Of a stretch of 64,000 bases of DNA, positions 1 to 9,071 are shown piece after piece; within the stretch, counting starts at the first letter, position 1, and every line of letters starts with the position of its first letter. The notes under the pieces are model-generated. The model was given only the letters and a program-made list of their open reading frames with translations, had not been told where the DNA came from and made no database searches. The position numbers and the translations under genes were made by a program. The stretch lies in contig DHGV01000001.1 of NCBI GenBank assembly GCA_002402945.1, forward strand, positions 7,684 through 71,683, read 5' to 3'. The DNA is from Pelotomaculum sp. UBA4789 (lineage in GTDB: Bacteria; Bacillota; Desulfotomaculia; Desulfotomaculales; Pelotomaculaceae).

Positions 1-150
1 TGACGCACAAATGTGCCGGTTGTCGATATTAATGGGTATCCCGAATTTCCTCTCAAATTCCCGGCCATATCCCTTGAGCATTTCTTCGATGGCCCGGCCG
101 ATATTTAACGGCAGCTGCACTAGAATTCTGGCCATCCATCCCACTTCCAT
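1..150 (-). CDS. Unknown protein, N-terminal 50 residues only (cut by window edge)
   Basis: Third gene of an apparent three-gene operon; only the first 50 codons lie inside the window and the rest continues to the left. The ATG at 150 shares its A with the stop codon of the upstream ABC ATPase (TAATG), so translation is probably coupled. A second in-frame Met at residue 6 (MARILVQLPLN) is an alternative start. No signal peptide or membrane segment is visible in the part seen; it contains IPINIDNRHICAS near the cut. I do not recognise the family. Its interest comes from its tie to a GTPase and a soluble ABC ATPase. Confidence 0.65.
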   Translation of the reverse strand, partial: MEVGWMARILVQLPLNIGRAIEEMLKGYGREFERKFGIPINIDNRHICAS

Positions 151-926
151 TAGTCATTAAGATCTGTATCCTGGCCAATGCTGTATCCTTTGCGCAAGTA
201 ATCACGCAGCCCAGCCATCTTCTTTTCCACCCTGGTCAAGTCTGCCAGGACTTTTCTTTCTTCCTGGGTGGTGCGGCAAACTTTTTCCATACCCCCGTTC
301 TTCATGATGATCCTTTGCTCAGCCATAAGCATCAACGTTGGATCATGGGAGACCACCAGCACGATTTTCCCCTGTCCCGTCAATATTTCCAAGGCCTGCA
401 GGCGGTCAATCCCGGCATTCTCAATTTCATCGATCAGCACAACCGGTGCATTGCTGATCAGGGCCACATCGGCCACCATGAGAGCCCGGGACTGCCCTCC
501 ACTCAATTGGGTCAGGTTCGTGGAGAAGGTGACCGGCTCACCAGACAAGTGGTTCGTTATCTCCAGCACCTTCATGATGGTGTTCCCCGGGTCATGGATA
601 CTCCTCACCTGGGCATGCATGGTGAGAAATTCTTCGATCGACATATCGATGACGAAATTCATATTTTGCGATACCTGGGCTATTAAATAGCGCAAATGCC
701 TTTTGTCCTTACTTTTGTTGACAAGCTGATTGTTGATCAGGACGCGCCTGCCGGTCAGAGTTTCATACTCGGCATGTTGTTCGATATCGGAAATCAACTG
801 GGTTTTACCGGATCCTGTTGGCCCGGCCACCGCCAGTACTTCGCCTGCTGCTGCTTCAATTCTCTGGATTTTCTCAGGATGGCCACTTTTATCAAGACCA
901 CCTAAGATAGTAATTTGTTCAAGCAT
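150..926 (-). CDS. ABC-type ATPase, soluble, no transmembrane partner seen
   Basis: A 258-residue ATPase of the ABC superfamily. Walker A GPTGSGKT is at residues 35-42, a Q-loop region around 84-87, the signature LSGGQ at 141-145, Walker B VVLIDE at 162-167 and the H-loop VVSHD near 194. After about residue 200 comes a charged, probably helical tail. No permease gene accompanies it, so a transport role is not shown; it could be a conformational motor or insertase subunit. Its ATG at 926 overlaps the end of the upstream GTPase by 8 bases, and its stop overlaps the next ORF, so the three proteins are probably made together. The nucleotide-binding role is certain from motifs; substrate and partner are unknown. 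Confidence 0.85.
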   Translation of the reverse strand: MLEQITILGGLDKSGHPEKIQRIEAAAGEVLAVAGPTGSGKTQLISDIEQHAEYETLTGRRVLINNQLVNKSKDKRHLRYLIAQVSQNMNFVIDMSIEEFLTMHAQVRSIHDPGNTIMKVLEITNHLSGEPVTFSTNLTQLSGGQSRALMVADVALISNAPVVLIDEIENAGIDRLQALEILTGQGKIVLVVSHDPTLMLMAEQRIIMKNGGMEKVCRTTQEERKVLADLTRVEKKMAGLRDYLRKGYSIGQDTDLND

Positions 927-1620
927 CCATGCCTCTCCTGAAATCTACTTTCTTCACCAGACCCATCTGATGGCTCTGGCCGATCATCGTCTCTCCGGCA
1001 CAATAAGAGCATATGGCTGCCGGCATAGAGTTCTTCAGTTCTTTGCCGGTTATGCTGCCTAGCTCCTTACTGTCGATGATCTCGTTTTTCAGCGCCAGTA
1101 CTCCCTGCCCTGTCAGACCGTTAATGTCCAAAATCCTAGCCTGTGGATTCTCCATTTCTACCTTATGTCGGAATACCTCCCGTTCAGCCTGGGACACTAT
1201 ATCGCCTTTGGTAATGACCACAATATCAGCTGTGCCTAACATCGGCCCAACTTTCTTAGGCGTGTCTATGCCGATCAGATTGTCGATGACACAGACAGAG
1301 AGACAATCATGCACAGCCGGCGCACAACGATGGCATAGTCCTGCCGTTTCCAAAACCAACACATCTGCATTTTGCTCCCGAGCCCACAACTCCACCTCTT
1401 CTAAGTTGGAAACATAAAAATGATCCGGGCAAATATAGTCACTTAGACCTACAGCTACTGGTATGCCGAGCCGGGAATATTTCACATCATCAGATGTCTG
1501 CAGGCAGTCGATTTTGCACGCTGCCACAACAAGCCCGTTTTTCAGCAGATGGCGGATAGTATGGACCATTACCGATGTCTTACCCGATGAAGGCGTGCCG
1601 GCAACAATAACAAAACGCAT
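919..1620 (-). CDS. CobW/HypB/UreG-like P-loop GTPase with Cys motifs
   Basis: A 233-residue SIMIBI-type GTPase. Walker A GTPSSGKT is at residues 8-15, a Walker B-like VLVLETAG at 87-94 and a guanine-specificity-like TKGD at 137-140. Cysteines cluster at CHRC (96-99), C106, C110 and CSYC (204-207), which could bind a metal. GTPases of the HypB, UreG and CobW families deliver nickel, cobalt or zinc to enzymes; a metal-centre role here is inference. The ATG at 1620 is preferred because the P-loop begins 7 residues later as in relatives; an upstream in-frame start at 1689 would add an unusual leader. First gene of the operon, with a promoter at 1710-1738, overlapping the ABC ATPase by 8 bases. 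Confidence 0.8.
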   Translation of the reverse strand: MRFVIVAGTPSSGKTSVMVHTIRHLLKNGLVVAACKIDCLQTSDDVKYSRLGIPVAVGLSDYICPDHFYVSNLEEVELWAREQNADVLVLETAGLCHRCAPAVHDCLSVCVIDNLIGIDTPKKVGPMLGTADIVVITKGDIVSQAEREVFRHKVEMENPQARILDINGLTGQGVLALKNEIIDSKELGSITGKELKNSMPAAICSYCAGETMIGQSHQMGLVKKVDFRRGMDA

Positions 1621-1709
1621 GAGGATCACTCTTTTCTTTATATTAGCATCCACCATGACGGAACCACAGAACTTAAAGCTATATAACATTGCTTAACATA
1701 ACATATATT

Positions 1710-1738
1710 ATGATATAGCTCTCCTAAATCAATGTCAA
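1710..1738 (-). promoter_or_regulatory. Sigma-A-type promoter of the GTPase-ABC operon
   Basis: On the minus strand TTGACA (1738-1733) is followed after 17 bases by TATCAT (1715-1710), about 90 bases upstream of the GTPase ATG. The leader contains AT-rich repeated TTATGTTA-like half-sites that could be an operator, which is not proven. Confidence 0.6.
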
Positions 1739-1935
1739 TTATCATATTATAATTTTTGTGTTACCTTATGTATCATTTTATCTGTTTATGTTCTTGAAGC
1801 ATTGCTGGTAAATTTTATCCCGGTGGTCAGAATATATCTATTTTTTAATTGAATTTACTTTTTAATTACCATAAAATACCATATATTAATTCTACACTTA
1901 TCCGCGATCTTCGATAAGCATGATTTTCTATACAA

Positions 1936-1965
1936 TAAAAAAACCGGTGTGTTTCTGCACCGGCA
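1936..1965 (-). terminator. Rho-independent terminator after the histidine kinase
   Basis: On the minus strand a CCGGTG / CACCGG stem with a short loop is followed by seven T residues, 50 bases after the kinase stop. Confidence 0.8.
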
Positions 1966-2015
1966 AGTCATCTTTTCCCCCTCATGGCAGGATTTAAACT
2001 CAGCAACATTAAATA

Positions 2016-3481
2016 TCAGCCCTTTTTGAAAATAATAAAAAATGTGGTTCCTTTGGGGCTGGTTTTAATTTTAATATCGGCGTTATGCCTGGCAGCAACA
2101 CTGTAGCAAACCGCGAGGCCCAAACCTGTCCCTTCTTCCTTCGTTGTAAAGAATGGCGTGCCTATCTTATCCAAATCTTCCGCCGCAATCCCGTGACCCT
2201 GATCACTTACTGTTAAGACTACATCACTTAGGTTCATGTATGTTCTTATTGTAAGTTTTCTGCCGGTATCCATCGCTTCCAGGCCGTTGCGCACCAGGTT
2301 CAAAACCAGTTGACGTATCTCTTTTTCGTCGAGCAGGATATCCACAACTTCATTAAGTTCAAAAACAACATCTTTTTTCCCGCGTACGGCGCTGGCCTGT
2401 ATTAAATGGGAAATTGCATTTAAGATTTCGTTTAATCCCTGTTTCCTTAATGTCAGGGGCTTGCTTCTGGCCAGGAAAAGAAATTCTTCAACGATAGAGT
2501 TGGCTTGATGCAGTTCTTCAATTATAAAATCAAAATAAATACTATTTGGTGTTTTCTCTGTTTCAATTTTTAAGATTTCGGCAAAACCGAGAATGTTCGT
2601 CATGTGGTTCCGGATCTCGTGAGCAATAGTAGCTGCCATCTCACCCACCAGGTTCAAGCGATCCAGGTGGGCCATTTCCCTGTTAAATCTTTTGCGCTCC
2701 GTAATATCGTTTACAATGACCAGGACGCACTGCATGTCGTTAATTTCAATAATTTCAGCTGAAAACAGACCGTCGCGCAGCTCGCCTGATTCCTTTTTAA
2801 AGATAATTTCCTTGTTGCGGATACCGCTGTCCTCGCTAAGCTGTAATAATAACTCTTCGCGTTCACCCGGAATGGACCAAAAGCCGCAATCGGATATCTT
2901 CTTGCCAATAACACTGGCCCTCGTACGGCCGACAGTCTGTAAAAAGACGTCATTAACATCAATGATTGCACCGTCATCCAGCGATGTAATAGACATTGGA
3001 TAAGGGCTGGCGCGGAAAGCCTTGGAAAAACGCTCCTCTGACAGGCGCAGTTCTTTTTCCATTTGCTTGTGCTTGGTTATATCCCGAAAGCATTCAATTG
3101 CCCCAAGCGGGTTGCCTTTATCATCATAAAGAGGTGAGGCTGTTCCCCACAGGTAGGCCCCTTTCCCAATATGTAAGATTGGACAAAAAGTTTCAGCAAA
3201 AACACGATTGCCTTTTCTTTCCACAAATTTGTAAAGTAATTCGTTCTTCCTGTCTTCCCAAAAAATAAAATCGGCTAGACCAGGCCTTTTTATGCCATAA
3301 AAAGGGACAGCATAAGCATAATCCCCCCCCTGCCGATTATATCCTCTTTTTTTACACCCGTCATTTCCTCTAAGGCAAGGTTCCAGGCGATCACCCTGCG
3401 TTCCTCGTCTAAGACAAATGTAGCATCAGGCAGAAATTCTACTATATCCAAATAATGAGGAAAAGTCTGATTTATTTCCAT
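2016..3481 (-). pseudogene. PAS-domain sensor histidine kinase, frameshifted at a G8 run
   Basis: A two-PAS sensor kinase split into two reading frames. The first piece starts at ATG 3481 ([16 protein letters not shown]) and reads a PAS core up to a run of eight G (C at 3323-3330 on the plus strand), then stops. In the other frame the sequence resumes as [10 protein letters not shown], a typical PAS-kinase continuation, so six or nine G would restore one protein of about 487 residues. Downstream are a PAC segment, a second PAS domain, the H-box AHEIRN, the N-box LVLNLVRNGLEAM, G1 DQGHGI and PFFTTKEEGTGLGL. No transmembrane segment is seen, so it is probably cytosolic. No response regulator lies beside it. 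The frameshift may be real, phase-variable or a sequencing error. Confidence 0.8.
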
Positions 3482-3551
3482 ACTACCGTATCACCGTCCT
3501 GCAAATACTTCAATTCTAACTTTTCCCCTATGCGGTAAAACATTAAAATAC

Positions 3552-3580
3552 ATATTACCAGTAATTTATATTAGTGTAAA
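3552..3580 (-). promoter_or_regulatory. Promoter of the histidine kinase gene
   Basis: Minus-strand TTTACA (3580-3575), a 17-base spacer, then TAATAT (3557-3552), about 70 bases upstream of the kinase ATG. Confidence 0.5.
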
Positions 3581-3663
3581 CACCTATTTTGTTTGACAGC
3601 ACTCGATAGCCTTTTACGACGTCTCCTGGTGCGGCATAGGTCATCAGCCGGGACATGAGAGCA

Positions 3664-4689
3664 TTACACTGCAGTTCCCATCCGCTTCCCTTCAAAGGCG
3701 ACCCGGCGCTTCAGGTCCTCCATCAGGATGCCAAACTCTGTCAGGTCCAGGGACTGGGCCCCGTCACACAGGGCCTGGGCCGGATCGTTGTGGGTTTCGA
3801 TCATCAGGCCATCCGCTCCGACCGCTACCGCCGCCCGCGCCAGCGGTGCAACCAGCCCGCGGAGGCCGGCGGCATGGCTGGGATCGACGATAATCGGCAG
3901 GTGGGTTTTTTGTTTCAGCAGCGGCACAGCAGACAAATCGAGGGTGTTGCGGGTGGCCGGTTCAAAAGTGCGTATCCCCCGCTCACACAGGATGACCTGG
4001 CTGTTTCCTTCCGACAAAATATACTCGGCGCTCATTAAAAGTTCTTCCAGGGTATTGGCGAGACCACGTTTGAGCAGCACGGGCTTGTTCATGCGTCCGA
4101 CCTCCCTCAGCAGGTCGAAGTTCTGCATATTGCGGGCCCCGATCTGGATGACGTCAATCTCTTCAAACAACAGCAGCTGGGTCTGGTTCATCACCTCGGT
4201 GACAACCGGCAGGCCAGTCTCGCGCTTGGCCTCCAGCAGCAAGCGCAGGCCCTCCTCCTGAAGGCCCATGAAGGCATAGGGCGAAGTGCGCGGTTTGAAG
4301 GCGCCGCCTCTCAGCAGCGTGGCGCCGCTGGCTTTGACCGATTTGGCCACTGCGATAATCTGTTCTTCACTTTCTACCGAGCAGGGTCCCGATATTACCT
4401 GGAACATGCCGGTCCCAAAGAGTACGCCGCCTGCGTTGACTACCGTGTCCTCCGGGTGGACGGTCCTGTTCACGGCCTTGTAGGGTTCGGTAACCCGTTT
4501 TCCGTACTCCACAATGACGTTAGTCTGGACCACGGTATCCAGATCAATCGTGGCCGTGTTGCCGATCAGGCAGACCACGGTATGTTCGGTGCCGGTGCTC
4601 AAAAAAGTCTTGAAACCGCGGGCTTCAATTTTAGCGGTGAATTCATCTATTTTTGGCCGGGGCACACCCGGTTTTAATACAAAAAGCAT
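3664..4689 (-). CDS. aroF: 3-deoxy-7-phosphoheptulonate (DAHP) synthase, type I beta
   Basis: Condenses phosphoenolpyruvate and erythrose 4-phosphate, the first step of aromatic amino acid synthesis. The 341-residue protein has an N-terminal ferredoxin-like regulatory domain (about residues 1-70) and a TIM-barrel catalytic domain with [39 protein letters not shown] and IVDPSHAAG motifs. The ATG at 4689 is chosen because GGGGAGG lies 9 bases upstream; an in-frame TTG at 4713 would swallow that site. It is the last gene of the trp operon, 16 bases after trpA, so DAHP supply is likely induced together with the tryptophan branch. The regulatory domain suggests feedback control; the effector cannot be read from the sequence. 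Confidence 0.95.
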   Translation of the reverse strand: MLFVLKPGVPRPKIDEFTAKIEARGFKTFLSTGTEHTVVCLIGNTATIDLDTVVQTNVIVEYGKRVTEPYKAVNRTVHPEDTVVNAGGVLFGTGMFQVISGPCSVESEEQIIAVAKSVKASGATLLRGGAFKPRTSPYAFMGLQEEGLRLLLEAKRETGLPVVTEVMNQTQLLLFEEIDVIQIGARNMQNFDLLREVGRMNKPVLLKRGLANTLEELLMSAEYILSEGNSQVILCERGIRTFEPATRNTLDLSAVPLLKQKTHLPIIVDPSHAAGLRGLVAPLARAAVAVGADGLMIETHNDPAQALCDGAQSLDLTEFGILMEDLKRRVAFEGKRMGTAV

Positions 4690-4705
4690 CTGCTGCTGCC
4701 TCCCC

Positions 4706-5476
4706 TTATTCAATGGCCGCTTTCATCTGCCGCACATAAGCGGAGATCGGGCCGACACATTCCACCCCGTATTGTTCGGCTATTTTCACAATCGCGCTGC
4801 CCACAATTACCCCGTCTGCATACCCGGCCATTGTCCTGGCCTGCTCCGGGGTCGAGATGCCGAAGCCGATAGCGCAGGGTATGTCCCTGGCAGCCTTCAC
4901 CAGAGCAACCATCTCGGCGATGTCAGTGGTGATCCGGCTGCGCACACCGGTTACCCCCAGAGAGGAAACACAGTAGACAAAACCTTCAGCCCCGGCGGCG
5001 ATCATGGAGATACGATGCTTGGAGGTGGGCGCGATCAGTGAAATCAAATCTATGCCCCGGGCCTGGCAGCTGGAGAGGAGTTCCTCTTTCTCCTCGAAGG
5101 GCAGGTCGGGCACGACCATCGCATCGATGCCGCACGCCGCCGCCCGCTTCATGAACCGCTCAACACCGTAAACAAACACCGGATTGACATAAGTCATGAA
5201 AGCCAGTGGGACACTGGTTTTTTTCCTGACCCGCTCCAGCATGTCAAAGATTTTATCGGTGGTGGCGCCCGCTGCCAGTGCGCGCTCACTGGCATTCTGG
5301 ATCACTACACCCTCGGCGATCGGATCTGAAAAAGGTATGCCGATTTCAATCAGATCAGCGCCCGCCTGGCTCATAGCCGGTATTAATTTTTCTGTAGTCT
5401 CCAGATTGGGATCACCGGCAGTGATGAAAGCAATAAAGGCCTTCCCTTTGCTGAATACATTTTTAACTCTACTCAT
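4706..5476 (-). CDS. trpA: Tryptophan synthase alpha subunit
   Basis: Cleaves indole-3-glycerol phosphate to indole and glyceraldehyde 3-phosphate, passing indole to TrpB. A 256-residue TIM barrel with the catalytic Glu in [11 protein letters not shown] and a phosphate-binding GFGIS motif near residue 205. The second catalytic position, Asp60 in Salmonella TrpA (ADGP), reads IAEGVV here: Asp to Glu, and the usual Pro is Val. Glu at this site is, to my knowledge, found in other Firmicute TrpA proteins, so activity is expected. The start overlaps the end of trpB by 8 bases. Confidence 0.96.
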   Translation of the reverse strand: MSRVKNVFSKGKAFIAFITAGDPNLETTEKLIPAMSQAGADLIEIGIPFSDPIAEGVVIQNASERALAAGATTDKIFDMLERVRKKTSVPLAFMTYVNPVFVYGVERFMKRAAACGIDAMVVPDLPFEEKEELLSSCQARGIDLISLIAPTSKHRISMIAAGAEGFVYCVSSLGVTGVRSRITTDIAEMVALVKAARDIPCAIGFGISTPEQARTMAGYADGVIVGSAIVKIAEQYGVECVGPISAYVRQMKAAIE

Positions 5477-6653
5477 CTATTTTCACCCCTCTGTAACGGG
5501 CTATAGCCGCCACGTCTTTATCACCGCGGCCGGAAATGTTGATCACGATGATCTTGTCCCCAGCCATTTTCGGGGCCAGCCGGCAGGCGTAAGCAACCGC
5601 GTGGGCGCTTTCAATGGCGGGGATAATCCCTTCAGTGCGCGAGAGGTATTCAAAGGCCTCCACCGCTTCCAGGTCAGTCACCGGCACATACTGCGCCCGG
5701 CCTGTGTCTGCCAGCATGGCATGCTCCGGGCCAATACCCGGGTAGTCCAGGCCGGCGGAGATGGAGTAGACCGGGGCAATCTGACCAAACTCGTCCTGGC
5801 AGAAATAAGACTTCATGCCGTGAAATATCCCCACGCTGCCGTTGGCCAGGGTGGCGGCGTTTTTGGGATTGTCTACGCCTAGCCCTGCGGCTTCGCAGCC
5901 GATCAGCTGCACCGTCGGGTCATCGATGAACTCATAAAAGGCTCCTATGGCGTTGCTGCCGCCGCCGACACAGGCGATCACCGCGTCAGGCAGCCGGTGC
6001 TCCACGGCCTGCAGCTGTTCTTTGATTTCTTTGCCGATCATCTTCTGGAAGTCCCGCACAATGGTTGGATACGGGTGAGGCCCCATCACCGAACCAAGCA
6101 CATAGTAGGTATCATCCATGCGTGAAGTCCATTCGCGCATGGTTTCGTTGACGGCATCCTTGAGCGTCTGGGTGCCGCTTTCGACAACATTTACTTTAGC
6201 TCCGAGCAGCTCCATGCGAAAGACATTCAGCGCCTGCCGCTGTGTGTCTTCCCTGCCCATAAAGATTTCGCATTCCAGGTCCATCAGCGCTGCTGCGGTG
6301 GCTGTGGCCACGCCATGCTGCCCCGCGCCGGTTTCCGCGATCACCCTGGTTTTGCCCATCTTTTTAGCCAGGAGCGCCTGCCCTAAAACATTATTGATTT
6401 TATGGGAGCCGGTGTGGTTCAGATCCTCCCGTTTGAGATAGATCTTGGCCCCGCCCAGGTCCCGGGTCATCTTTTGCGCGTAGTAAAGAATGGAGGGACG
6501 CCCGGCATAGTTTTTCATCAGCTCGTCCAGTTCCAGCTGGAAATGCTCGTCTTTACGATAATATTCATAGGCCTCTTCCAGCTCCAGGACCGCGTTCATC
6601 AGCGTTTCCGGGATATACTGCCCGCCATAGTTTCCGAAACGGCCTTTCTTCAT
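5469..6653 (-). CDS. trpB: Tryptophan synthase beta subunit
   Basis: Joins indole and serine to make tryptophan in the alpha2-beta2 complex. The 394-residue protein starts [16 protein letters not shown], has the PLP lysine in HTGSHKINN near residue 85, the [11 protein letters not shown] segment, and the glycine-rich phosphate loop [10 protein letters not shown]. This is the TrpB1 type that pairs with TrpA, in line with trpA lying directly downstream. The ATG at 6653 has a GGAAGG site upstream. The 37-base gap to trpC leaves no room for trpF, which in many operons sits between these two genes. Confidence 0.97.
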   Translation of the reverse strand: MKKGRFGNYGGQYIPETLMNAVLELEEAYEYYRKDEHFQLELDELMKNYAGRPSILYYAQKMTRDLGGAKIYLKREDLNHTGSHKINNVLGQALLAKKMGKTRVIAETGAGQHGVATATAAALMDLECEIFMGREDTQRQALNVFRMELLGAKVNVVESGTQTLKDAVNETMREWTSRMDDTYYVLGSVMGPHPYPTIVRDFQKMIGKEIKEQLQAVEHRLPDAVIACVGGGSNAIGAFYEFIDDPTVQLIGCEAAGLGVDNPKNAATLANGSVGIFHGMKSYFCQDEFGQIAPVYSISAGLDYPGIGPEHAMLADTGRAQYVPVTDLEAVEAFEYLSRTEGIIPAIESAHAVAYACRLAPKMAGDKIIVINISGRGDKDVAAIARYRGVKIDE

Positions 6654-6690
6654 GATTTTTCCTTCCTTTCGTTTATATCTCTATCCATAT

Positions 6691-7476
6691 TCATCGGCCG
6701 GCTCCCCGCAGTTCGGCCAGCATTTTTTTCTTGTCCGGGCTTCGCATCAGCGCTTCCCCGATCAGCACCGCGTTGACTTTGGCCCGGCGCAGCGCCTCGA
6801 TGTCTGCCGCAGTGCGGATGCCGCTTTCGGCTACAAAAATAATGTTTTCAGGCACCAGCTTCCGCAGCGTAATGCTGTTATCAAGATTCACCGTGAAATC
6901 TTTGAGGTTGCGGTTGTTTACACCAATGATCCGCCCGCCGGCGGCCAGAGCCGATGCGACCTCCCGCTCGTCGTGCGCTTCCACCAGCGCGGCCAGGCCC
7001 AGCTCGTCGCAGACCGCAATATAGTCCCTGAGGGCCGGCGTATCCAGCAGGGCGCAGATGAGCAGGACTGCTGAGGCGCCGATGATTTTGGCCTCATAAA
7101 GCTGGTATGCGTCCACGGTAAAGTCCTTGCGCAGCACAGGGATGGCCACCGCTTGTTGAATTTCCGTAAGATACTGGTCACTGCCCAGGAAATATTCCGG
7201 TTCCGTGAGCACCGAGATCGCGGCTGCCCCGGCCTGCTCATATTCCAGGGCGATCTGCAGATACGGGAAGTCAGGCGCGATCAGGCCCAGCGAAGGGGAG
7301 GCCTTTTTTATTTCACAGATAAAATTGATCTCCGGGCCGCGCAGGGCCTTTTCAAAGGGGAAACCGGTATCCGTATTTAATTTCCCTGCCGCGGTTTTCA
7401 TTTGTTCCAGGGAGATGCGCGTTTGGTTATGCGCCACCCGCCTGCGGGCTGCTGCTGCCAGCTGCTCTAAGATCAT
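6691..7476 (-). CDS. trpC: Indole-3-glycerol phosphate synthase
   Basis: Closes the indole ring of carboxyphenylaminodeoxyribulose phosphate with loss of CO2 and water. The 261-residue TIM barrel shows FICEIKKASPSLGLI (catalytic Lys), VLRKDF (second catalytic Lys) with VDAYQ following, GVNNRNL and FVAESGI motifs. It is a single-domain protein; the C-terminal TrpF domain of the enterobacterial fusion is missing. The ATG overlaps the trpD stop by 4 bases (ATGA). Confidence 0.96.
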   Translation of the reverse strand: MILEQLAAAARRRVAHNQTRISLEQMKTAAGKLNTDTGFPFEKALRGPEINFICEIKKASPSLGLIAPDFPYLQIALEYEQAGAAAISVLTEPEYFLGSDQYLTEIQQAVAIPVLRKDFTVDAYQLYEAKIIGASAVLLICALLDTPALRDYIAVCDELGLAALVEAHDEREVASALAAGGRIIGVNNRNLKDFTVNLDNSITLRKLVPENIIFVAESGIRTAADIEALRRAKVNAVLIGEALMRSPDKKKMLAELRGAGR

Positions 7477-8495
7477 TGCGTCAGCTCATTGGTCAAACGG
7501 CGGAACTCCTCCAGTTTGGCCGCCACTTTGCCGGAGTCGATCAGGTCCTGGGCTGTTTTGACACAGTCGGCTATGGTGCAGTTGTCAATCCCCAGGTAGA
7601 GCGCCATCGCCGCGTTGAGTACCACGACATCCCTTTTGGGCCCCTTTTCCCTGCCGCTCAGGATGTCCAGGGTAATCCGGGCATTCTCTTCCGGAGTGCC
7701 GCCTGCCAGGTCCTCCATTTTGCAGCGCTTAAAGCCAAACTGCTCCGGAGTTATATCGTAACTGGTAAGAGCGCCATAGCGGATTTCACAGACATGCGTT
7801 GCCCCAGTGAGTGTCACCTCATCCATCCCGTCACTGCCGTTCACCGCTACCCCCCGCACCACACCCAGGTTGGAAAGCACCTGGGCCAGCTGCTCCACCA
7901 GGTTGCGGTCATATACGCCCATCAGCTGCATGGTGGCTCCAGCCGGGTTGGACAGGGGACCCAGGACGTTGAAAATGGTCCGGGCGCCCATTTCCCGGCG
8001 CACCGGCGCCGCGTGTTTCATCGAGGAATGGTAGATCTGGGCAAACATAAAGCAGATGTTGCTCTTTTTTAAAATTTCTTCATTTTGTTCAGGAGTAAGG
8101 TTCAGGTTTATCCCCAGATGCTCCAGCACATCAGCCGCGCCGCTTTTGCTTGACACGCCCCGGTTGCCGTGTTTGGCTACCGGGATCCCGCCGGCCGCCA
8201 CTACGAAAGCAGCGGTGGTGGAAATGTTGAAGGTGCCGGTTTCATCGCCGCCGGTACCGACAATATCCATCACCCTGCGCACCGGTTTGATCTTGAGGCC
8301 TTTTTCACGCATGACCTCCGCACAGGCTGTGATCTCTTCTACGGTTTCGCCTTTCATCCGCAGCCCTGCCAGCAGCGCCCCCATCTGGGCCTGGGTGGCC
8401 GTACCGTCCATCATCTGCCGCATGGCCCCTTTGGTGGTCTCGTTGTCCAGGTCTTTGCCGCCCAATACTTGCTTTATCGCTTTCTGCATCATCAT
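7473..8495 (-). CDS. trpD: Anthranilate phosphoribosyltransferase
   Basis: Transfers phosphoribose from PRPP to anthranilate. The 340-residue protein has the family motifs VGTGGDETGTFNIST, the KHGNRGVSSKSGAADVLE segment and an acidic DGMDE motif near residue 223 that binds Mg-PRPP. The first of three consecutive in-frame ATGs (8495) is chosen because AGGAGG lies 6 bases before it. The trpG stop is embedded in that ribosome site, 9 bases away. It is not fused to TrpG. Confidence 0.96.
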   Translation of the reverse strand: MMMQKAIKQVLGGKDLDNETTKGAMRQMMDGTATQAQMGALLAGLRMKGETVEEITACAEVMREKGLKIKPVRRVMDIVGTGGDETGTFNISTTAAFVVAAGGIPVAKHGNRGVSSKSGAADVLEHLGINLNLTPEQNEEILKKSNICFMFAQIYHSSMKHAAPVRREMGARTIFNVLGPLSNPAGATMQLMGVYDRNLVEQLAQVLSNLGVVRGVAVNGSDGMDEVTLTGATHVCEIRYGALTSYDITPEQFGFKRCKMEDLAGGTPEENARITLDILSGREKGPKRDVVVLNAAMALYLGIDNCTIADCVKTAQDLIDSGKVAAKLEEFRRLTNELTQ

Positions 8496-8504
8496 GTTTC
8501 CCTC

Positions 8505-9071
8505 CTATATTTCCAAGAAATTGGCCAATATAACCGGTCCCAGCGGGGTCAGGATTGATTCGGGGTGGAACTGCACCCCGAAGACATCAAAATCAAGGTG
8601 TTTCACGGCCATCACCTCGCCCGTTTCATCCCTGGCAATAACCTGCAACTGGGCCGGGATGGTCTCTTTTTGGGCCGCCAGGGAATGATAACGCCCAGCC
8701 TCGATCTGTGGTGGCAGCCCTTTGAACAGGATGCAGGTATTGTCGATGCTGATCTGGCTTTTTTTGCCGTGCATCAGCCGCCGGGCGTGGCCGATGGCGG
8801 CTCCGTATGCCTCACATATCCCCTGGTGTCCCAGGCAGACCCCGAGAATGGCCGCACTGCCCGCCATCACCCTGACCACTTCCTCGCAGACGCCGGCATC
8901 TTTCGGATAGCCGGGACCAGGCGACAGGATGATGTGGGAAGACTGCAGGGCTTTGATCTCCTCTACCGTCAGTTCATCGTTGCGTATGACGCGGATATCC
9001 GGATTGATGCCGCCTGCAATTTGCACCAGGTTATAAGAAAAACTATCATAATTGTCGATTAACAAGATCAT
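8505..9071 (-). CDS. trpG: Anthranilate/aminodeoxychorismate synthase glutamine amidotransferase
   Basis: Glutaminase subunit that feeds ammonia to TrpE. The 188-residue class I amidotransferase begins LIDNYDSFSYNLVQ, has the oxyanion region LSPGPGYPKDAG, the nucleophile Cys in GVCLGHQGI and the His-Glu pair in QFHPES. No second pabA is visible here, so it may also serve folate synthesis with PabB, as in Bacillus (inference). Its ATG shares a base with the trpE stop (TGATG), which suggests coupled translation and balanced subunits. Confidence 0.95.
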   Translation of the reverse strand: MILLIDNYDSFSYNLVQIAGGINPDIRVIRNDELTVEEIKALQSSHIILSPGPGYPKDAGVCEEVVRVMAGSAAILGVCLGHQGICEAYGAAIGHARRLMHGKKSQISIDNTCILFKGLPPQIEAGRYHSLAAQKETIPAQLQVIARDETGEVMAVKHLDFDVFGVQFHPESILTPLGPVILANFLEI

